64,000 bases of DNA from assembly GCA_964248625.1 (NCBI GenBank), contig CAXTZG010000002.1, positions 1 to 64,000 on the forward strand. The letters are read 5' to 3'. Of the stretch, positions 8,066-16,721 are shown piece by piece; positions within the stretch are counted from its first letter, which is position 1; every line of letters begins with the position of its first letter. The stretch is from Lichenicola sp964248625. Its GTDB lineage: Bacteria; Pseudomonadota; Alphaproteobacteria; Acetobacterales; Acetobacteraceae. The translations under genes were made by a program, and so were the position numbers. The notes below the pieces were generated by a model. The model saw nothing but the letters and a program-made list of their open reading frames with translations, searched no databases and was not told where the DNA came from.

Positions 8066-9088
8066 ATGGCGAAGCCCCGGACGATGACCCTGAGCCTCGC
8101 GCACGAGCCCGATGCCGACATCATGGTCAGGGCGGCCTGGCTGTATCATGTGGGCGGGATGACGCAGGAGGAGGTGGGGCGGCGGCTCGGGCTGCACCGC
8201 ACCCGGGTCGTACGGCTGCTCAGCGAGGCGCGCGAACGCGGCCTGGTCAGCGTCACCATCAATCACGAGACCATTCGCGACCTTGCCGTCGAGGACTGCA
8301 TCGTGCGCCGCTACGGGCTCGATTTCTGCCTCGCCACGCCTGCGATGGACTTCGAGGATGCAGCCGGCGAGCCCAGGCTGGTCGCCGCCCAGGAGATGAT
8401 CGCCCGGCGCGCGGTCGGAGGTGCGGCGGCCAACTTCCTGAAGGGCAAGCTCGCCGGCGGCGCCCCGGTGACGGTCGGCGTGAGCTGGGGCCGCACCCTG
8501 GAGCAGATGACGCTGCAGCTGTCCGGCGTACAGAACCCGCAGGCGCGTTTCGTTTCGCTGATGGGCTCGCTCACCCGCAACTCGGCGTCCAACCCGTTCG
8601 AGGTGGTGCAGGCGCTGGCCGCGCGCACCGGCGGTGAGGCGCATTTCCTGCCGGTGCCGTTCATTGCCGACTCCGAAGCCGACCGCATCGTCTTGATGTC
8701 GCAGCGCACCGTCGCCCAGGCGCTGGAGCTGGCGCGGTCGGCCGACTTCTACCTGATCAGCGTCGGCGAACTTCGCGATACCGCGTTCCTGCGTCAGCAT
8801 GGAATGCTGTCTGCGAGCGAACTGCGAAGCGTGCGGTCGCAAGGAGCGGTCGCCGACTCTCTCGGGCGGCTGTTCGCAGAAGACGGGACAGAGGTTGATC
8901 ACGAGCTTGTCCGTCGCACCCTGGCGGTCGGGTTCGAGCAGCTGCGCGGCCGGGACGTGGTGCTGGCGGCCGGCGGGCTGGGCAAGGTGCCGGCCATCCG
9001 GGCACTGCTGCGGGCCGGCGTGGTGAAGGGCCTCGTCATCGACGGCGACAGCGCATCCGCACTGGCGGCACAACCGGAAAACGATTGA
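8066..9088 (+). CDS. SorC/LsrR-family sugar-responsive transcriptional regulator
   Basis: 340 residues. A helix-turn-helix near residues 31-55 (MTQEEVGRRLGLHRTRVVRLL) is followed by a SorC-type sugar-binding domain with VTVGVSWGRTL around residue 135 and the closing GGLGKVPAIRALLRAG. This family senses phosphorylated sugars (LsrR senses phospho-AI-2, EryD senses erythritol catabolites). It is transcribed divergently from the FGGY kinase-dehydrogenase-importer operon and is the obvious candidate to control it, with the kinase product as likely effector. The start was set at MAKPRT; it has no ribosome-binding site but sits where a leaderless transcript would begin. Confidence 0.88.
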   Translation: MAKPRTMTLSLAHEPDADIMVRAAWLYHVGGMTQEEVGRRLGLHRTRVVRLLSEARERGLVSVTINHETIRDLAVEDCIVRRYGLDFCLATPAMDFEDAAGEPRLVAAQEMIARRAVGGAAANFLKGKLAGGAPVTVGVSWGRTLEQMTLQLSGVQNPQARFVSLMGSLTRNSASNPFEVVQALAARTGGEAHFLPVPFIADSEADRIVLMSQRTVAQALELARSADFYLISVGELRDTAFLRQHGMLSASELRSVRSQGAVADSLGRLFAEDGTEVDHELVRRTLAVGFEQLRGRDVVLAAGGLGKVPAIRALLRAGVVKGLVIDGDSASALAAQPEND

Positions 9089-9255
9089 CGAGGACTGCAA
9101 CGTCCAGACCCTGATGACCGGTGACTGCTTGCGTCCCAGGCGTTACAGCCGGCCGGCGACGTCGGCTCGAACTGCAAGGCAGCCCCACATCCATGGCGGT
9201 CGCCTCCTGCTGAAGCTCCAACATCGAGCTGACGACTTGCTGCCTGGCCTTGATC

Positions 9256-9327
9256 TAGTTTTTCTACTTTCTCGTCGCCATGAAGCTTGACAGGCCCCCC
9301 AACTGACGCATTATGTAGAAAAACTAC
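9256..9327 (+). promoter_or_regulatory. Promoter with paired RpiR/HexR-like operator boxes
   Basis: Two exact 12-base inverted copies, TAGTTTTTCTAC (9256-9267) and GTAGAAAAACTA (9315-9326), are 47 bases apart and stand out as AT-rich islands. The downstream one extends to GTAGAAAAACTAC, itself palindromic at its ends, and resembles the TGTA-N7-TACA type operator of RpiR-family proteins such as HexR. A promoter TTGACA (9287-9292) with TATGTA (9312-9317, spacing 19; or TTATGT with spacing 18) lies between them, so the second box covers the -10 and start site. Binding to both boxes could loop DNA and block transcription. The RpiR regulator encoded in this same operon (18915-19769) is the likely ligand. 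Confidence 0.6.
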
Positions 9328-9337
9328 GGGGGAAACC

Positions 9338-10420
9338 ATGTCGGATCAGGAAAAGCGGCTGTCGCGTCGGCATGTGCTCAAGGCAGGCGCCGTCGTGGGC
9401 GCGGGTCTAGCACTCAGGCCGGCACGAGCCGCCGCGAAACCGCTCCTCGTCTACAGCAACAAGAGCCTCGACTACTATTTCTTCGTCGTGCAGCAGGAGG
9501 CGGTGCGACGTGCCGCCGAAGCGCAGGGCTGGGACTTCGCAGCCGTCAACGCCAACTTCGACAACACGGTGCAGCTGCAGCAATGGGCCAGCCTGCTGCT
9601 GCGCGGCCCGGCGGTGATGGTCAGCGACCCGATCGACAGCCAGGCGATCGTCAGCGCGATCCGGCGCTTCAATTTCAAGAACATCCCGATCGGCATCGTC
9701 GACACGCCCGCCACCGGCGGCGACGTCGCGATCACCGTCGACTTCGACAACCATCAGGGCGGCGTCATGGCCGCCCAGCAGATCGTCGATCGCCTGAAGG
9801 CCAAGAACGGCTCGCCGAAAGGCAAGGTGCTCAACTGCTACGGCGCGCTGCAGAGCGTGGCATGGCGTCTGCGCAAGGAGGGTTTCGACGCCGAGATGGC
9901 GAAGTATCCCAACGTCACGGTCCTGGACCGGCCGACGGAAGGGCTGCTCAACAACATGCTCAGCGTCACCATCTCGACGCTGTCGGAGCATCCGGACCTG
10001 GATGCGGTACATGCGCCGAGCGACACCCCGTCGCGCGGCATCGTGACCGCGCTGCAGCAGCACGGACGCTGGAAGAAGCGCGACGAGCAGGGCCACGTGA
10101 TCTTTGTCAACGTCGATGGCGAGCCGATCGCGCTGCAATGGATCGAGCAGGGCTACATGGATGCCGAGATCTCGCAGGATCCGATCGCGTATGCGCAGAT
10201 CACTGTCGACATGATCGCGAAATATGCCATGCACGGACAGAAGGTTCCGCTCGGGCCCTATGAGAACAAGGACTACTTCTGGGAGAAGGGCGAGATCGCG
10301 AGCTCCGCGTCGGGACCGTCGCTGGTGATCCCGCCCTCGATCGTCGACCCGTCCAACGTCAAGGACCCCAGGCTGTGGGGCAACGTCTCCTACAACAAGT
10401 GGGGCATGCACTATTCCTGA
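9338..10420 (+). CDS. Sugar ABC transporter substrate-binding protein (second importer)
   Basis: 360 residues. A twin-arginine signal (SRRHVLKAGAVVG) with an ARAAA processing site near residue 33 precedes a type-1 periplasmic binding fold. The start ATG has a GGGGGA box 5-6 bases upstream and lies just downstream of the operator/promoter. The first gene of a long plus-strand operon, it supplies ligand to the ATPase and permease that follow. It differs clearly in sequence from the binding protein at 2006-3112, so this is a separate importer and not a copy. Confidence 0.9.
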   Translation: MSDQEKRLSRRHVLKAGAVVGAGLALRPARAAAKPLLVYSNKSLDYYFFVVQQEAVRRAAEAQGWDFAAVNANFDNTVQLQQWASLLLRGPAVMVSDPIDSQAIVSAIRRFNFKNIPIGIVDTPATGGDVAITVDFDNHQGGVMAAQQIVDRLKAKNGSPKGKVLNCYGALQSVAWRLRKEGFDAEMAKYPNVTVLDRPTEGLLNNMLSVTISTLSEHPDLDAVHAPSDTPSRGIVTALQQHGRWKKRDEQGHVIFVNVDGEPIALQWIEQGYMDAEISQDPIAYAQITVDMIAKYAMHGQKVPLGPYENKDYFWEKGEIASSASGPSLVIPPSIVDPSNVKDPRLWGNVSYNKWGMHYS

Positions 10421-10438
10421 CATGCTGGAGGGATGACG

Positions 10439-12001
10439 ATGCTGGCGCCGTCTTCGGATCGTGACGCGGCCGAGCCCGCCTTGGGCGAGGTGATCCTGCG
10501 TCTCGAGGGGCTGACCAAGGCCTACGGCGCCTTCACCGCGCTGGACGCCGTGACGCTCGAGGTGCGGCGCGGCACGATCCACGGGCTGCTGGGAGAGAAC
10601 GGGGCCGGCAAGTCGACGCTGGTCGGCCTGATCGCCGGCCTGCGGAGCCCGACCCGCGGCCGGATCGTGCTCGACGGACGCGTGGTGAACGGCTTCGACG
10701 TCAAGGCGATGGAACAGGCGGGCGTGTTCCTGGTCACGCAGGAGCCGATGATCGTGGGCCAGCTCAGCGTCGCGGAGAACCTGCTGCTCGGCCACTGGCC
10801 GGCCCGCGGCGGCTTCGTCGACTGGACGCGGCTGCGGGCGCAGGCGCGGCGCATGCTGGAAGGCGAGCGGATCGATCCGGCGGCGCTGGCCGAGGAGCTG
10901 ACCGCGGTCGACCGGCGCAAGCTCAACATCCTGCGCGCTTTGTTCAGCGGCGGCCGCCTGATCATCCTGGACGAGCCGACCACCACGCTGACGATGAGCG
11001 ACCGTGCCGTGCTGTTCGACTTCATGCGCGAGCTCAAGGGACGCGGCATCACCTTCATCTTCATCTCGCACTACAACGAGGAGATCCTCGACATCTGCGA
11101 CGCGGTGACCGTGCTGCGCGACGGCTCGCTCGCCGGCGGCAGCGACGACCTGTCGGAGATGAGCTCCGAGCGGCTGTCGGAGCTGGTGCTCGGCCGGGGC
11201 CTGCAGCTGTTCCGGCGCGACCGCGATCCGGACGGACGCGACAGCGCCGGAAACAGCCTGCATGTCACCGACGTCACCGCACCCAACGTGCGCGTGCAGT
11301 CCTTCTCGATCGCCTGCGGCGAGGTGGTGGGCTTCGCCGGCCTGCTGGGCTCGGGCGCCAAAGAGTTCGCCCAGACCCTGTTCGGCCTCAACCCGGCCAC
11401 CGCAGGGCGGCTGCATGTCGCGGCCGGCAGCGGCGACGAGAGGCTGCCCGGCAGTCCGGCGGACGCGCTGGCGCGCGGCATCGCCTACCTTTCCGACGAC
11501 CGGCGCCGGGACGGCGTGGTCGGGCTGCTGAGCATCGCCGGCAACATCTCGCTCTCGAGCCTGGGCGCCCTGTCGCGGTTCGGCTTCATCCGCCGCCACG
11601 CCGAGCGTTCCATGGTCGGGCGCTACTTCCGCGAACTGGGCGTCAAGGCGCCGGGTGCGGACGTGGCGGTCGACACGCTGAGCGGCGGCAACCAGCAGAA
11701 GGTGTGCCTGGCCCGCCTGCTGGCAACCGGACCGCGGATCCTCATCCTCGACGAGCCGACGCGCGGCATCGATGTCGGCGTCAAGGAGGACGTGCACCGC
11801 ACGGTCGACGCGCTGACCGGGCACGGCCTCAGCGTCATCGTCGTCACCACCGACCTCGACGAGATGTCGCGGATCGCCGACCGCGTCTGCGTGTTCTCCG
11901 ACGGCGCGATCGTCGAGACGCTGCACGGCGACGACATCACCACCGAGCGTCTGCGCCGGGCTGCGTTCAGCTCTCCCGGCGCGCAGGATGGACGCGCATG
12001 A
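10439..12001 (+). CDS. Sugar ABC transporter ATP-binding protein (tandem NBD)
   Basis: 520 residues. The N-terminal ATPase has Walker A GENGAGKST and Walker B LIILDEPTTTLT but a poor signature loop (LTAVDRRK). The C-terminal half has a degenerate P-loop, intact LSGGNQQKV and ILILDEPTRGIDVG. Two ATGs six bases apart are possible; the GGAGGG box abuts the first (10433), so the second (10439) has the better spacing and was chosen. The stop overlaps the permease start (ATGA). Confidence 0.92.
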   Translation: MLAPSSDRDAAEPALGEVILRLEGLTKAYGAFTALDAVTLEVRRGTIHGLLGENGAGKSTLVGLIAGLRSPTRGRIVLDGRVVNGFDVKAMEQAGVFLVTQEPMIVGQLSVAENLLLGHWPARGGFVDWTRLRAQARRMLEGERIDPAALAEELTAVDRRKLNILRALFSGGRLIILDEPTTTLTMSDRAVLFDFMRELKGRGITFIFISHYNEEILDICDAVTVLRDGSLAGGSDDLSEMSSERLSELVLGRGLQLFRRDRDPDGRDSAGNSLHVTDVTAPNVRVQSFSIACGEVVGFAGLLGSGAKEFAQTLFGLNPATAGRLHVAAGSGDERLPGSPADALARGIAYLSDDRRRDGVVGLLSIAGNISLSSLGALSRFGFIRRHAERSMVGRYFRELGVKAPGADVAVDTLSGGNQQKVCLARLLATGPRILILDEPTRGIDVGVKEDVHRTVDALTGHGLSVIVVTTDLDEMSRIADRVCVFSDGAIVETLHGDDITTERLRRAAFSSPGAQDGRA

Positions 12002-13062
12002 ACCGGACGCGCGCCCAACCCGCCCGCTCCATCCAGCAAGGCACGACCATGTCCCAGCCCATCTCGGTCCCGCGCGGCGCGGTCGGCACCGCGACGCAGA
12101 TGCCGCCACGGCGGCGCCAGGACGGTCTGCGCTGGGTGCTGCAGAACGTCGTGTGGTTCTGGCTGATCGGGCTGGTGGTGATCTTCGGCCTGCTGAACAG
12201 CTTCTTCTTCAGCGTGGCCAACCTGCAGAACATCCTGATCCAGGCGACCGTGCTGGGCATGCTGGCGCTTGCCGTGTCGCTGCCGCTGCTGATCGCCGAG
12301 ATCGACCTCTCGATCGCGAGCAACCTTGGCTTCTCCTCCGTTGTCGGCGCCACGCTGATCAGCAGCGGTCACCTGCCCTGGTGGCTCGGCATGCTGGCGG
12401 GCGTCGGCATCGGCACGCTGATCGGCTTCTTCAACGGCGTCTGCATCACCCTGCTGCGCATGGTCTCACTGATCGAGACGCTGGCCATGATGATCATCCT
12501 GCAGGGCGCGCTGCTGGCGATCACGCACGGCAACACCATCACCGACCTGCCGGCCGGCTTCTTCTGGATCGGGCAGACCACCGTGTTCGGCTGGCCGCTG
12601 CTGCCGGTGATCTTCGTGCTGGCGCTGGCCGGCATGATGACGTTCCTGCGCCTGACGGTGCCCGGCCGCAGCGTCTATGCGGTCGGCGGCAATCCGCTGG
12701 CCGCCGCGAGTGCCGGCATCCGGGTGCGCCGGATCAAGATCCTCGCCTTCACCGCCTCGGGCTTCCTGTCCTCGATCGCCGGCTACCTGCTCGCCTCGTG
12801 GCAGATGGCGATCACCTCCAACCAGGGCTCGGGCTTCCTGCTCTATGCGATCGCAGCCCCGATCATCGGCGGGGTCAGCGTGTTCGGCGGCCGCGGGCAC
12901 GTGCTCGGCATCCTGGGCGGCGTGCTGCTGCTGACGGTGATCCATGTCGGGCTGTCGATCGTCAACGTGCCGTCGTTCTATGTCGACATGATCGGCGGAT
13001 TCGCGATCTTCATCGCGGTCGCGACGGACGCTCTGCGCGTTCGCATGTCGTCGACGCGCTGA
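11998..13062 (+). CDS. Sugar ABC transporter permease (RbsC type)
   Basis: 354 residues with about eight to ten hydrophobic helices and the family phrase LIAEIDLSIASN in the first third, corresponding to the RbsC-type segment also seen in the permease at the left edge. A basic, proline-rich tail of about 45 residues precedes the first helix; an alternative ATG at 12049 (MSQPISV) would shorten it, but the four-base overlap with the ATPase gene favours 11998. Inner-membrane channel of the second sugar importer. Confidence 0.9.
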   Translation: MNRTRAQPARSIQQGTTMSQPISVPRGAVGTATQMPPRRRQDGLRWVLQNVVWFWLIGLVVIFGLLNSFFFSVANLQNILIQATVLGMLALAVSLPLLIAEIDLSIASNLGFSSVVGATLISSGHLPWWLGMLAGVGIGTLIGFFNGVCITLLRMVSLIETLAMMIILQGALLAITHGNTITDLPAGFFWIGQTTVFGWPLLPVIFVLALAGMMTFLRLTVPGRSVYAVGGNPLAAASAGIRVRRIKILAFTASGFLSSIAGYLLASWQMAITSNQGSGFLLYAIAAPIIGGVSVFGGRGHVLGILGGVLLLTVIHVGLSIVNVPSFYVDMIGGFAIFIAVATDALRVRMSSTR

Positions 13063-13083
13063 TCAATCGCCTGGAGAGCATTC

Positions 13084-14253
13084 ATGGATCCGTCCCACAT
13101 CCTGCCATCCGACCATGCGACCGCGACGCTGGTCGGGCGCCTGTTCGACCCGCGCCTCGGCGGCCCGTGCCTGGTGCAGCTGCGCGGCGACCGTCTGGTG
13201 GACGTGACCGCGGCCGGCCCGACCATGACCGATCTGCTGGAGCAGGAGGATCCGGTCGCCGCCCTTCGCCGGATTCCGGACGATGCCGGCTATCCGCTCG
13301 AGGCGGTGATCGGAGACAGCCTGGCGCGCCGCACGGACCGGCCGCATCTGCTGGCGCCGTGCGACCTGCAGGCGGTGAAGGCCTGCGGCGTGACGTTCGC
13401 CCGCTCGATGCTCGAGCGCGTGATCGAGGAGCGCGCGAAGGGCGACCCCGCCCGGGCGCTGGCGATCCGCGCGCAGGTGGACCAGGCGGTCGGCGGCGCG
13501 CTCGCCAGCGTGCAGGCCGGATCGCCCGAGGCCGCACAGGTGAAGCAGGTGCTGATCGAGAGCGGCTACTGGTCGCAGTATCTGGAGGTCGGCATCGGCC
13601 CGGACGCGGAGGTGTTCACCAAGACCCCGGTGCTGTCCTCGGTCGGGATCGGCGCCGAGGTCGGCGTGCTGCGCTCCTCCAGCTGGAACAACCCCGAGCC
13701 CGAGGTCGTGCTGGCGGCGAACAGCCGTGGCGTGGTGCAGGGGGCAGCACTCGGCAACGACGTCAACCTGCGCGACATCGAGGGGCGCAGTGCGCTGCTG
13801 CTCGGTAAGGCCAAGGACAACAACGCCTCCTGCGCGATCGGGCCGTTCATCCGGCTGTTCGACGACGGCTTCGGCATCGACCAGGTGCGTCGCCTCGAGA
13901 TCTCGCTGACCATCACCGGCGCCGACGACGGCTACGTCCTCGAGGGCGCCAGCTCGATGAGCGAGATCAGCCGGGACCCGCTCAACCTGGTGGAACAGGC
14001 GATGGGGCGCCACCACCAATATCCGGACGGCATGATGCTGTTCCTGGGCACGCTGTTCGCGCCGACCCAGGACCGCGACGTGCCGGGCCAGGGCTTCACC
14101 CACAAGCCGGGCGACCGCGTCGAGATCATGGCCCCGAGCCTGGGCCGGCTGGTCAACACGGTGGCCTTCGCCGACGAGGCGCCGGCCTGGACGTTCGGCA
14201 TCGCCGCCCTGATGCGCAACCTGGCCGGGCGCGGCCTGCTCGGCGCCCGATGA
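13084..14253 (+). CDS. FAH-family enzyme, 2-keto-3-deoxypentonate dehydratase-like
   Basis: 389 residues with a C-terminal fumarylacetoacetate-hydrolase fold; the metal-site region is around VGIGAEVGVL...NNPEPEVVLAAN and GFTHKPGDRVEI near the end. Length and context match the group that dehydrates 2-keto-3-deoxy-D-xylonate or -arabinonate to 2-oxoglutarate semialdehyde, the step before the aldehyde dehydrogenase encoded two genes later. A GGAGAG box lies seven bases before ATG. No sugar-acid dehydratase of the IlvD/EDD or enolase type is in the window, so the upstream step of such a route is missing here. An acylpyruvate hydrolase role cannot be excluded. Confidence 0.75.
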   Translation: MDPSHILPSDHATATLVGRLFDPRLGGPCLVQLRGDRLVDVTAAGPTMTDLLEQEDPVAALRRIPDDAGYPLEAVIGDSLARRTDRPHLLAPCDLQAVKACGVTFARSMLERVIEERAKGDPARALAIRAQVDQAVGGALASVQAGSPEAAQVKQVLIESGYWSQYLEVGIGPDAEVFTKTPVLSSVGIGAEVGVLRSSSWNNPEPEVVLAANSRGVVQGAALGNDVNLRDIEGRSALLLGKAKDNNASCAIGPFIRLFDDGFGIDQVRRLEISLTITGADDGYVLEGASSMSEISRDPLNLVEQAMGRHHQYPDGMMLFLGTLFAPTQDRDVPGQGFTHKPGDRVEIMAPSLGRLVNTVAFADEAPAWTFGIAALMRNLAGRGLLGAR

Positions 14254-15236
14254 GCGGCCTTCCGGCAGAGGCCGGCACTCCGCCGCGGCGGGTCGTCGTC
14301 ACCGACCTGCGGTTCGAGGGGCTGCTGCACGAGCGCGCGGTCGCGGACCGGCACGGTGCCTCGTTCCACGAGTTCGACTGCCACGATGCGGCCTCGGTGG
14401 TGGAGGCGCTGCGGGATGCCGACGTCGCCTTCGTCAACCTGGTGCCGGTGACGGAAGCCGCCCTCGCCGCGATGCGGCCGGGAGCGCTCGTGGTCCGCTA
14501 CGGCATCGGCTACGACAACGTCGACATGGCCGCGGCGCGGCGCCTCGGCGTCCGGGTCGCCAACGTTCCGGATTATGGCAGCGACACCGTCGCCGATCAC
14601 GCGTCCGCATGCATGCTGGCGCTGCTGCGCCGGCTGCCGATCTTCGACGCGGCGATCCGGCGCGAGGGCTGGATCAATCCCGACAGGGTCAGGCCGCTGC
14701 CCGCTTTGGCTGCGACCACCGTCGGACTGGTCGGCGTCGGCCGGATCGGCGCGCTGGTGGCGCGACGGCTGCAGGCGTTCGGGATCCGCATCCTGGCCAG
14801 CGATCCGTTCGCCGATCCCGCCCGGCTGCGCGAGGTCGGCATCGAGCCGGTGGCGCTGGAGACGCTGCTGGCGGAAGCCCACGGCCTCTCGCTGCACCTG
14901 CCGGCGACGGCCGAGACGCGACACATCATCGGCCGCCAGTCGATCGCCCAGATGCGACGCGGCGCGATGCTGGTGAACACCGCGCGCGGCGCGCTGGTGG
15001 ACGAGGCGGCGCTGGCGGACGCGCTGGCGGACGGACGCCTCGGGGGGGCGGCGCTGGACGTGTTCGATCCCGAGCCGCTCGACCCGGCCTCGCCGCTCCG
15101 CACGATGCCCAACGTGATCCTGACCCCGCACGCCGCCTTCTACTCGGTGGAAAGCCTGGATGCGCTGCAGCGCCTCGCCGCCGAGGAGGTCGGGCGCGCC
15201 CTGGCCGGCGAGCCGCTGCGCTCGCTGGTGCCATGA
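14250..15236 (+). CDS. D-isomer-specific 2-hydroxyacid dehydrogenase (CtBP/SerA-like)
   Basis: 328 residues. The Rossmann segment has VGLVGVGRIG near residue 155, and the catalytic Arg/Glu/His triad of the family is represented by NTARGALVDE and the histidine in LTPHAAFYS. It starts inside the stop of the preceding gene (ATGA). It would interconvert a 2-oxo acid and a D-2-hydroxy acid with NAD(P). In this operon that might be glyoxylate/glycolate, or a branch-point oxo acid from the FAH enzyme; the substrate is not readable from sequence. Confidence 0.85.
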   Translation: MSGLPAEAGTPPRRVVVTDLRFEGLLHERAVADRHGASFHEFDCHDAASVVEALRDADVAFVNLVPVTEAALAAMRPGALVVRYGIGYDNVDMAAARRLGVRVANVPDYGSDTVADHASACMLALLRRLPIFDAAIRREGWINPDRVRPLPALAATTVGLVGVGRIGALVARRLQAFGIRILASDPFADPARLREVGIEPVALETLLAEAHGLSLHLPATAETRHIIGRQSIAQMRRGAMLVNTARGALVDEAALADALADGRLGGAALDVFDPEPLDPASPLRTMPNVILTPHAAFYSVESLDALQRLAAEEVGRALAGEPLRSLVP

Positions 15237-15268
15237 GCGCCGGGCCCGCCGATATTCCGGAGAGATCG

Positions 15269-16714
15269 ATGACCGCCGACCAGACCCGCTCCTTCTTCAT
15301 CGACGGCGTTTGGAGCGACGACGGCGCCGATGCCCGCTTCGACGTCGTCAATCCCGCGACCGGACGGACGCTGGCGCAGGTCGCCTCGGCCGGAGCGTCC
15401 GTCGTGGACCGCGCGGTCGGGGCGGCGCGGCAGGCCTTCCCGGCCTGGCGCGACCTCGGGCCGCACAAGCGCGCGGTGCTGCTGCGGGCGCTTGCCGTCG
15501 AGGTGGACCGGCGGCGCGACGCGATCGCGCGGGTGCTGACGGCCGAGCAGGGCAAGCCGCTGGACGAGGCGCGCGGCGAGGTCGCCAAGGTGGCCCGGAC
15601 CTTCGAGTTCTACGCCGGCGAGGCGGTGCGGGTGCTGGGCCAGACCATCCCGAACGAGGAGACCGGCTTCCTGAGCCTGGTCGAGAAGGAGCCGATCGGG
15701 GTGGCGGCCGCGATCGCGCCCTGGAACTATCCCGTCGAGCTGATCGGCTGGAAGCTCGGCGGCGCGCTGGCGGCCGGCTGCACGCTCGTCGTCAAGCCGT
15801 CGGAATACACCCCGCTTTCCGCGATTGCGCTGATCGAGTGCGTGGAGGCGGCGGGCTTCCCGGCCGGCGTGGTCAACCTGGTGCAGGGTGCCGGCGCCAC
15901 CGGAGCGGCGCTGGTGTCGCATCCCGATATCGACAAGATCGCCTTCACCGGCTCGGTGTCGGTCGGCGAGGCGATCTTCCGCACCATGGGCGGCATCAAG
16001 TCGGTGTCGCTGGAGCTCGGCGGCAACTGCCCGATGGTGGTCGGCGCCAGCGCCGACGTCGAGGCGGCGGTGGCCGGCGCGGTGCGGCGCGGGTATCGCA
16101 ACATGGGGCAGATCTGCATCGCGGTGAACCGCATCTACGTGCACCGCTCCCTTTACGACCGCTTCCTGTCCGGCCTCGCGGCGGGTGCCCGCCGGCTCAG
16201 CATCGGCGACGGGCTCGAGCGTCCGGACGCGGACCTGGGGCCGATGACCAACGCCGACGGCATCGCCAAGGTCGAGCGCCACGTCGCCGACGCGCGCGAG
16301 AAGGGCGCGCGCCTGCTGTGCGGCGGCGGGCGGCCGGAGGGCTTCGAGACCGGCCACTTCTTCGCGCCGACGGTATTCGCCGACTGCGCGCCCGACACCC
16401 TGCTGATGAGCGAGGAGACCTTCGGCCCGGTGCTGGGGGTGGCGCCGTTCGACACGCTGGACGAGGCCATCGCCCAGGCCAATGCCGGACCGTACGGGCT
16501 CGCGGCCTACGTCTATGCCCGCGACGTGGGCGAGATCTTCGCCCTGACGCGCGCGCTGTGCTTTGGCAGCATCGCGGTGAACAACGTCGATGCCGGCATC
16601 ATGAACGCGCCCTATGGCGGCCGGAAGCGCAGCGGCATCGGCTACGAGCACGGGCGGGAGGGCATGGAAGGCTACCTCGCCTTGAAGCATGTCCGGCTGC
16701 GGCACGGAGCCTGA
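15269..16714 (+). CDS. NAD(P)-dependent aldehyde dehydrogenase, semialdehyde type
   Basis: 481 residues, standard ALDH length. Motifs are PWNYPVELIGWK near the cofactor site, FTGSVSVGE, the general-base glutamate in LELGGN, and the nucleophilic cysteine in GQIC. The start at MTADQT has a GGAGAG box six bases upstream; an ATG at 15233 overlapping the previous stop would add 12 residues. In a set with a FAH-family dehydratase it probably oxidises 2-oxoglutarate semialdehyde (or succinate semialdehyde) to the dicarboxylate that enters the TCA cycle. This is inferred from neighbours. Confidence 0.88.
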   Translation: MTADQTRSFFIDGVWSDDGADARFDVVNPATGRTLAQVASAGASVVDRAVGAARQAFPAWRDLGPHKRAVLLRALAVEVDRRRDAIARVLTAEQGKPLDEARGEVAKVARTFEFYAGEAVRVLGQTIPNEETGFLSLVEKEPIGVAAAIAPWNYPVELIGWKLGGALAAGCTLVVKPSEYTPLSAIALIECVEAAGFPAGVVNLVQGAGATGAALVSHPDIDKIAFTGSVSVGEAIFRTMGGIKSVSLELGGNCPMVVGASADVEAAVAGAVRRGYRNMGQICIAVNRIYVHRSLYDRFLSGLAAGARRLSIGDGLERPDADLGPMTNADGIAKVERHVADAREKGARLLCGGGRPEGFETGHFFAPTVFADCAPDTLLMSEETFGPVLGVAPFDTLDEAIAQANAGPYGLAAYVYARDVGEIFALTRALCFGSIAVNNVDAGIMNAPYGGRKRSGIGYEHGREGMEGYLALKHVRLRHGA

Positions 16715-16721
16715 CCGCAGC

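Noticed and set aside
9407..12109. A 900-codon open frame antisense to the sugar-binding protein and ATPase genes
   Set aside because: Composition is His/Arg/Gln-rich with no motif, a typical shadow in high-GC DNA; the plus strand encodes clear families.
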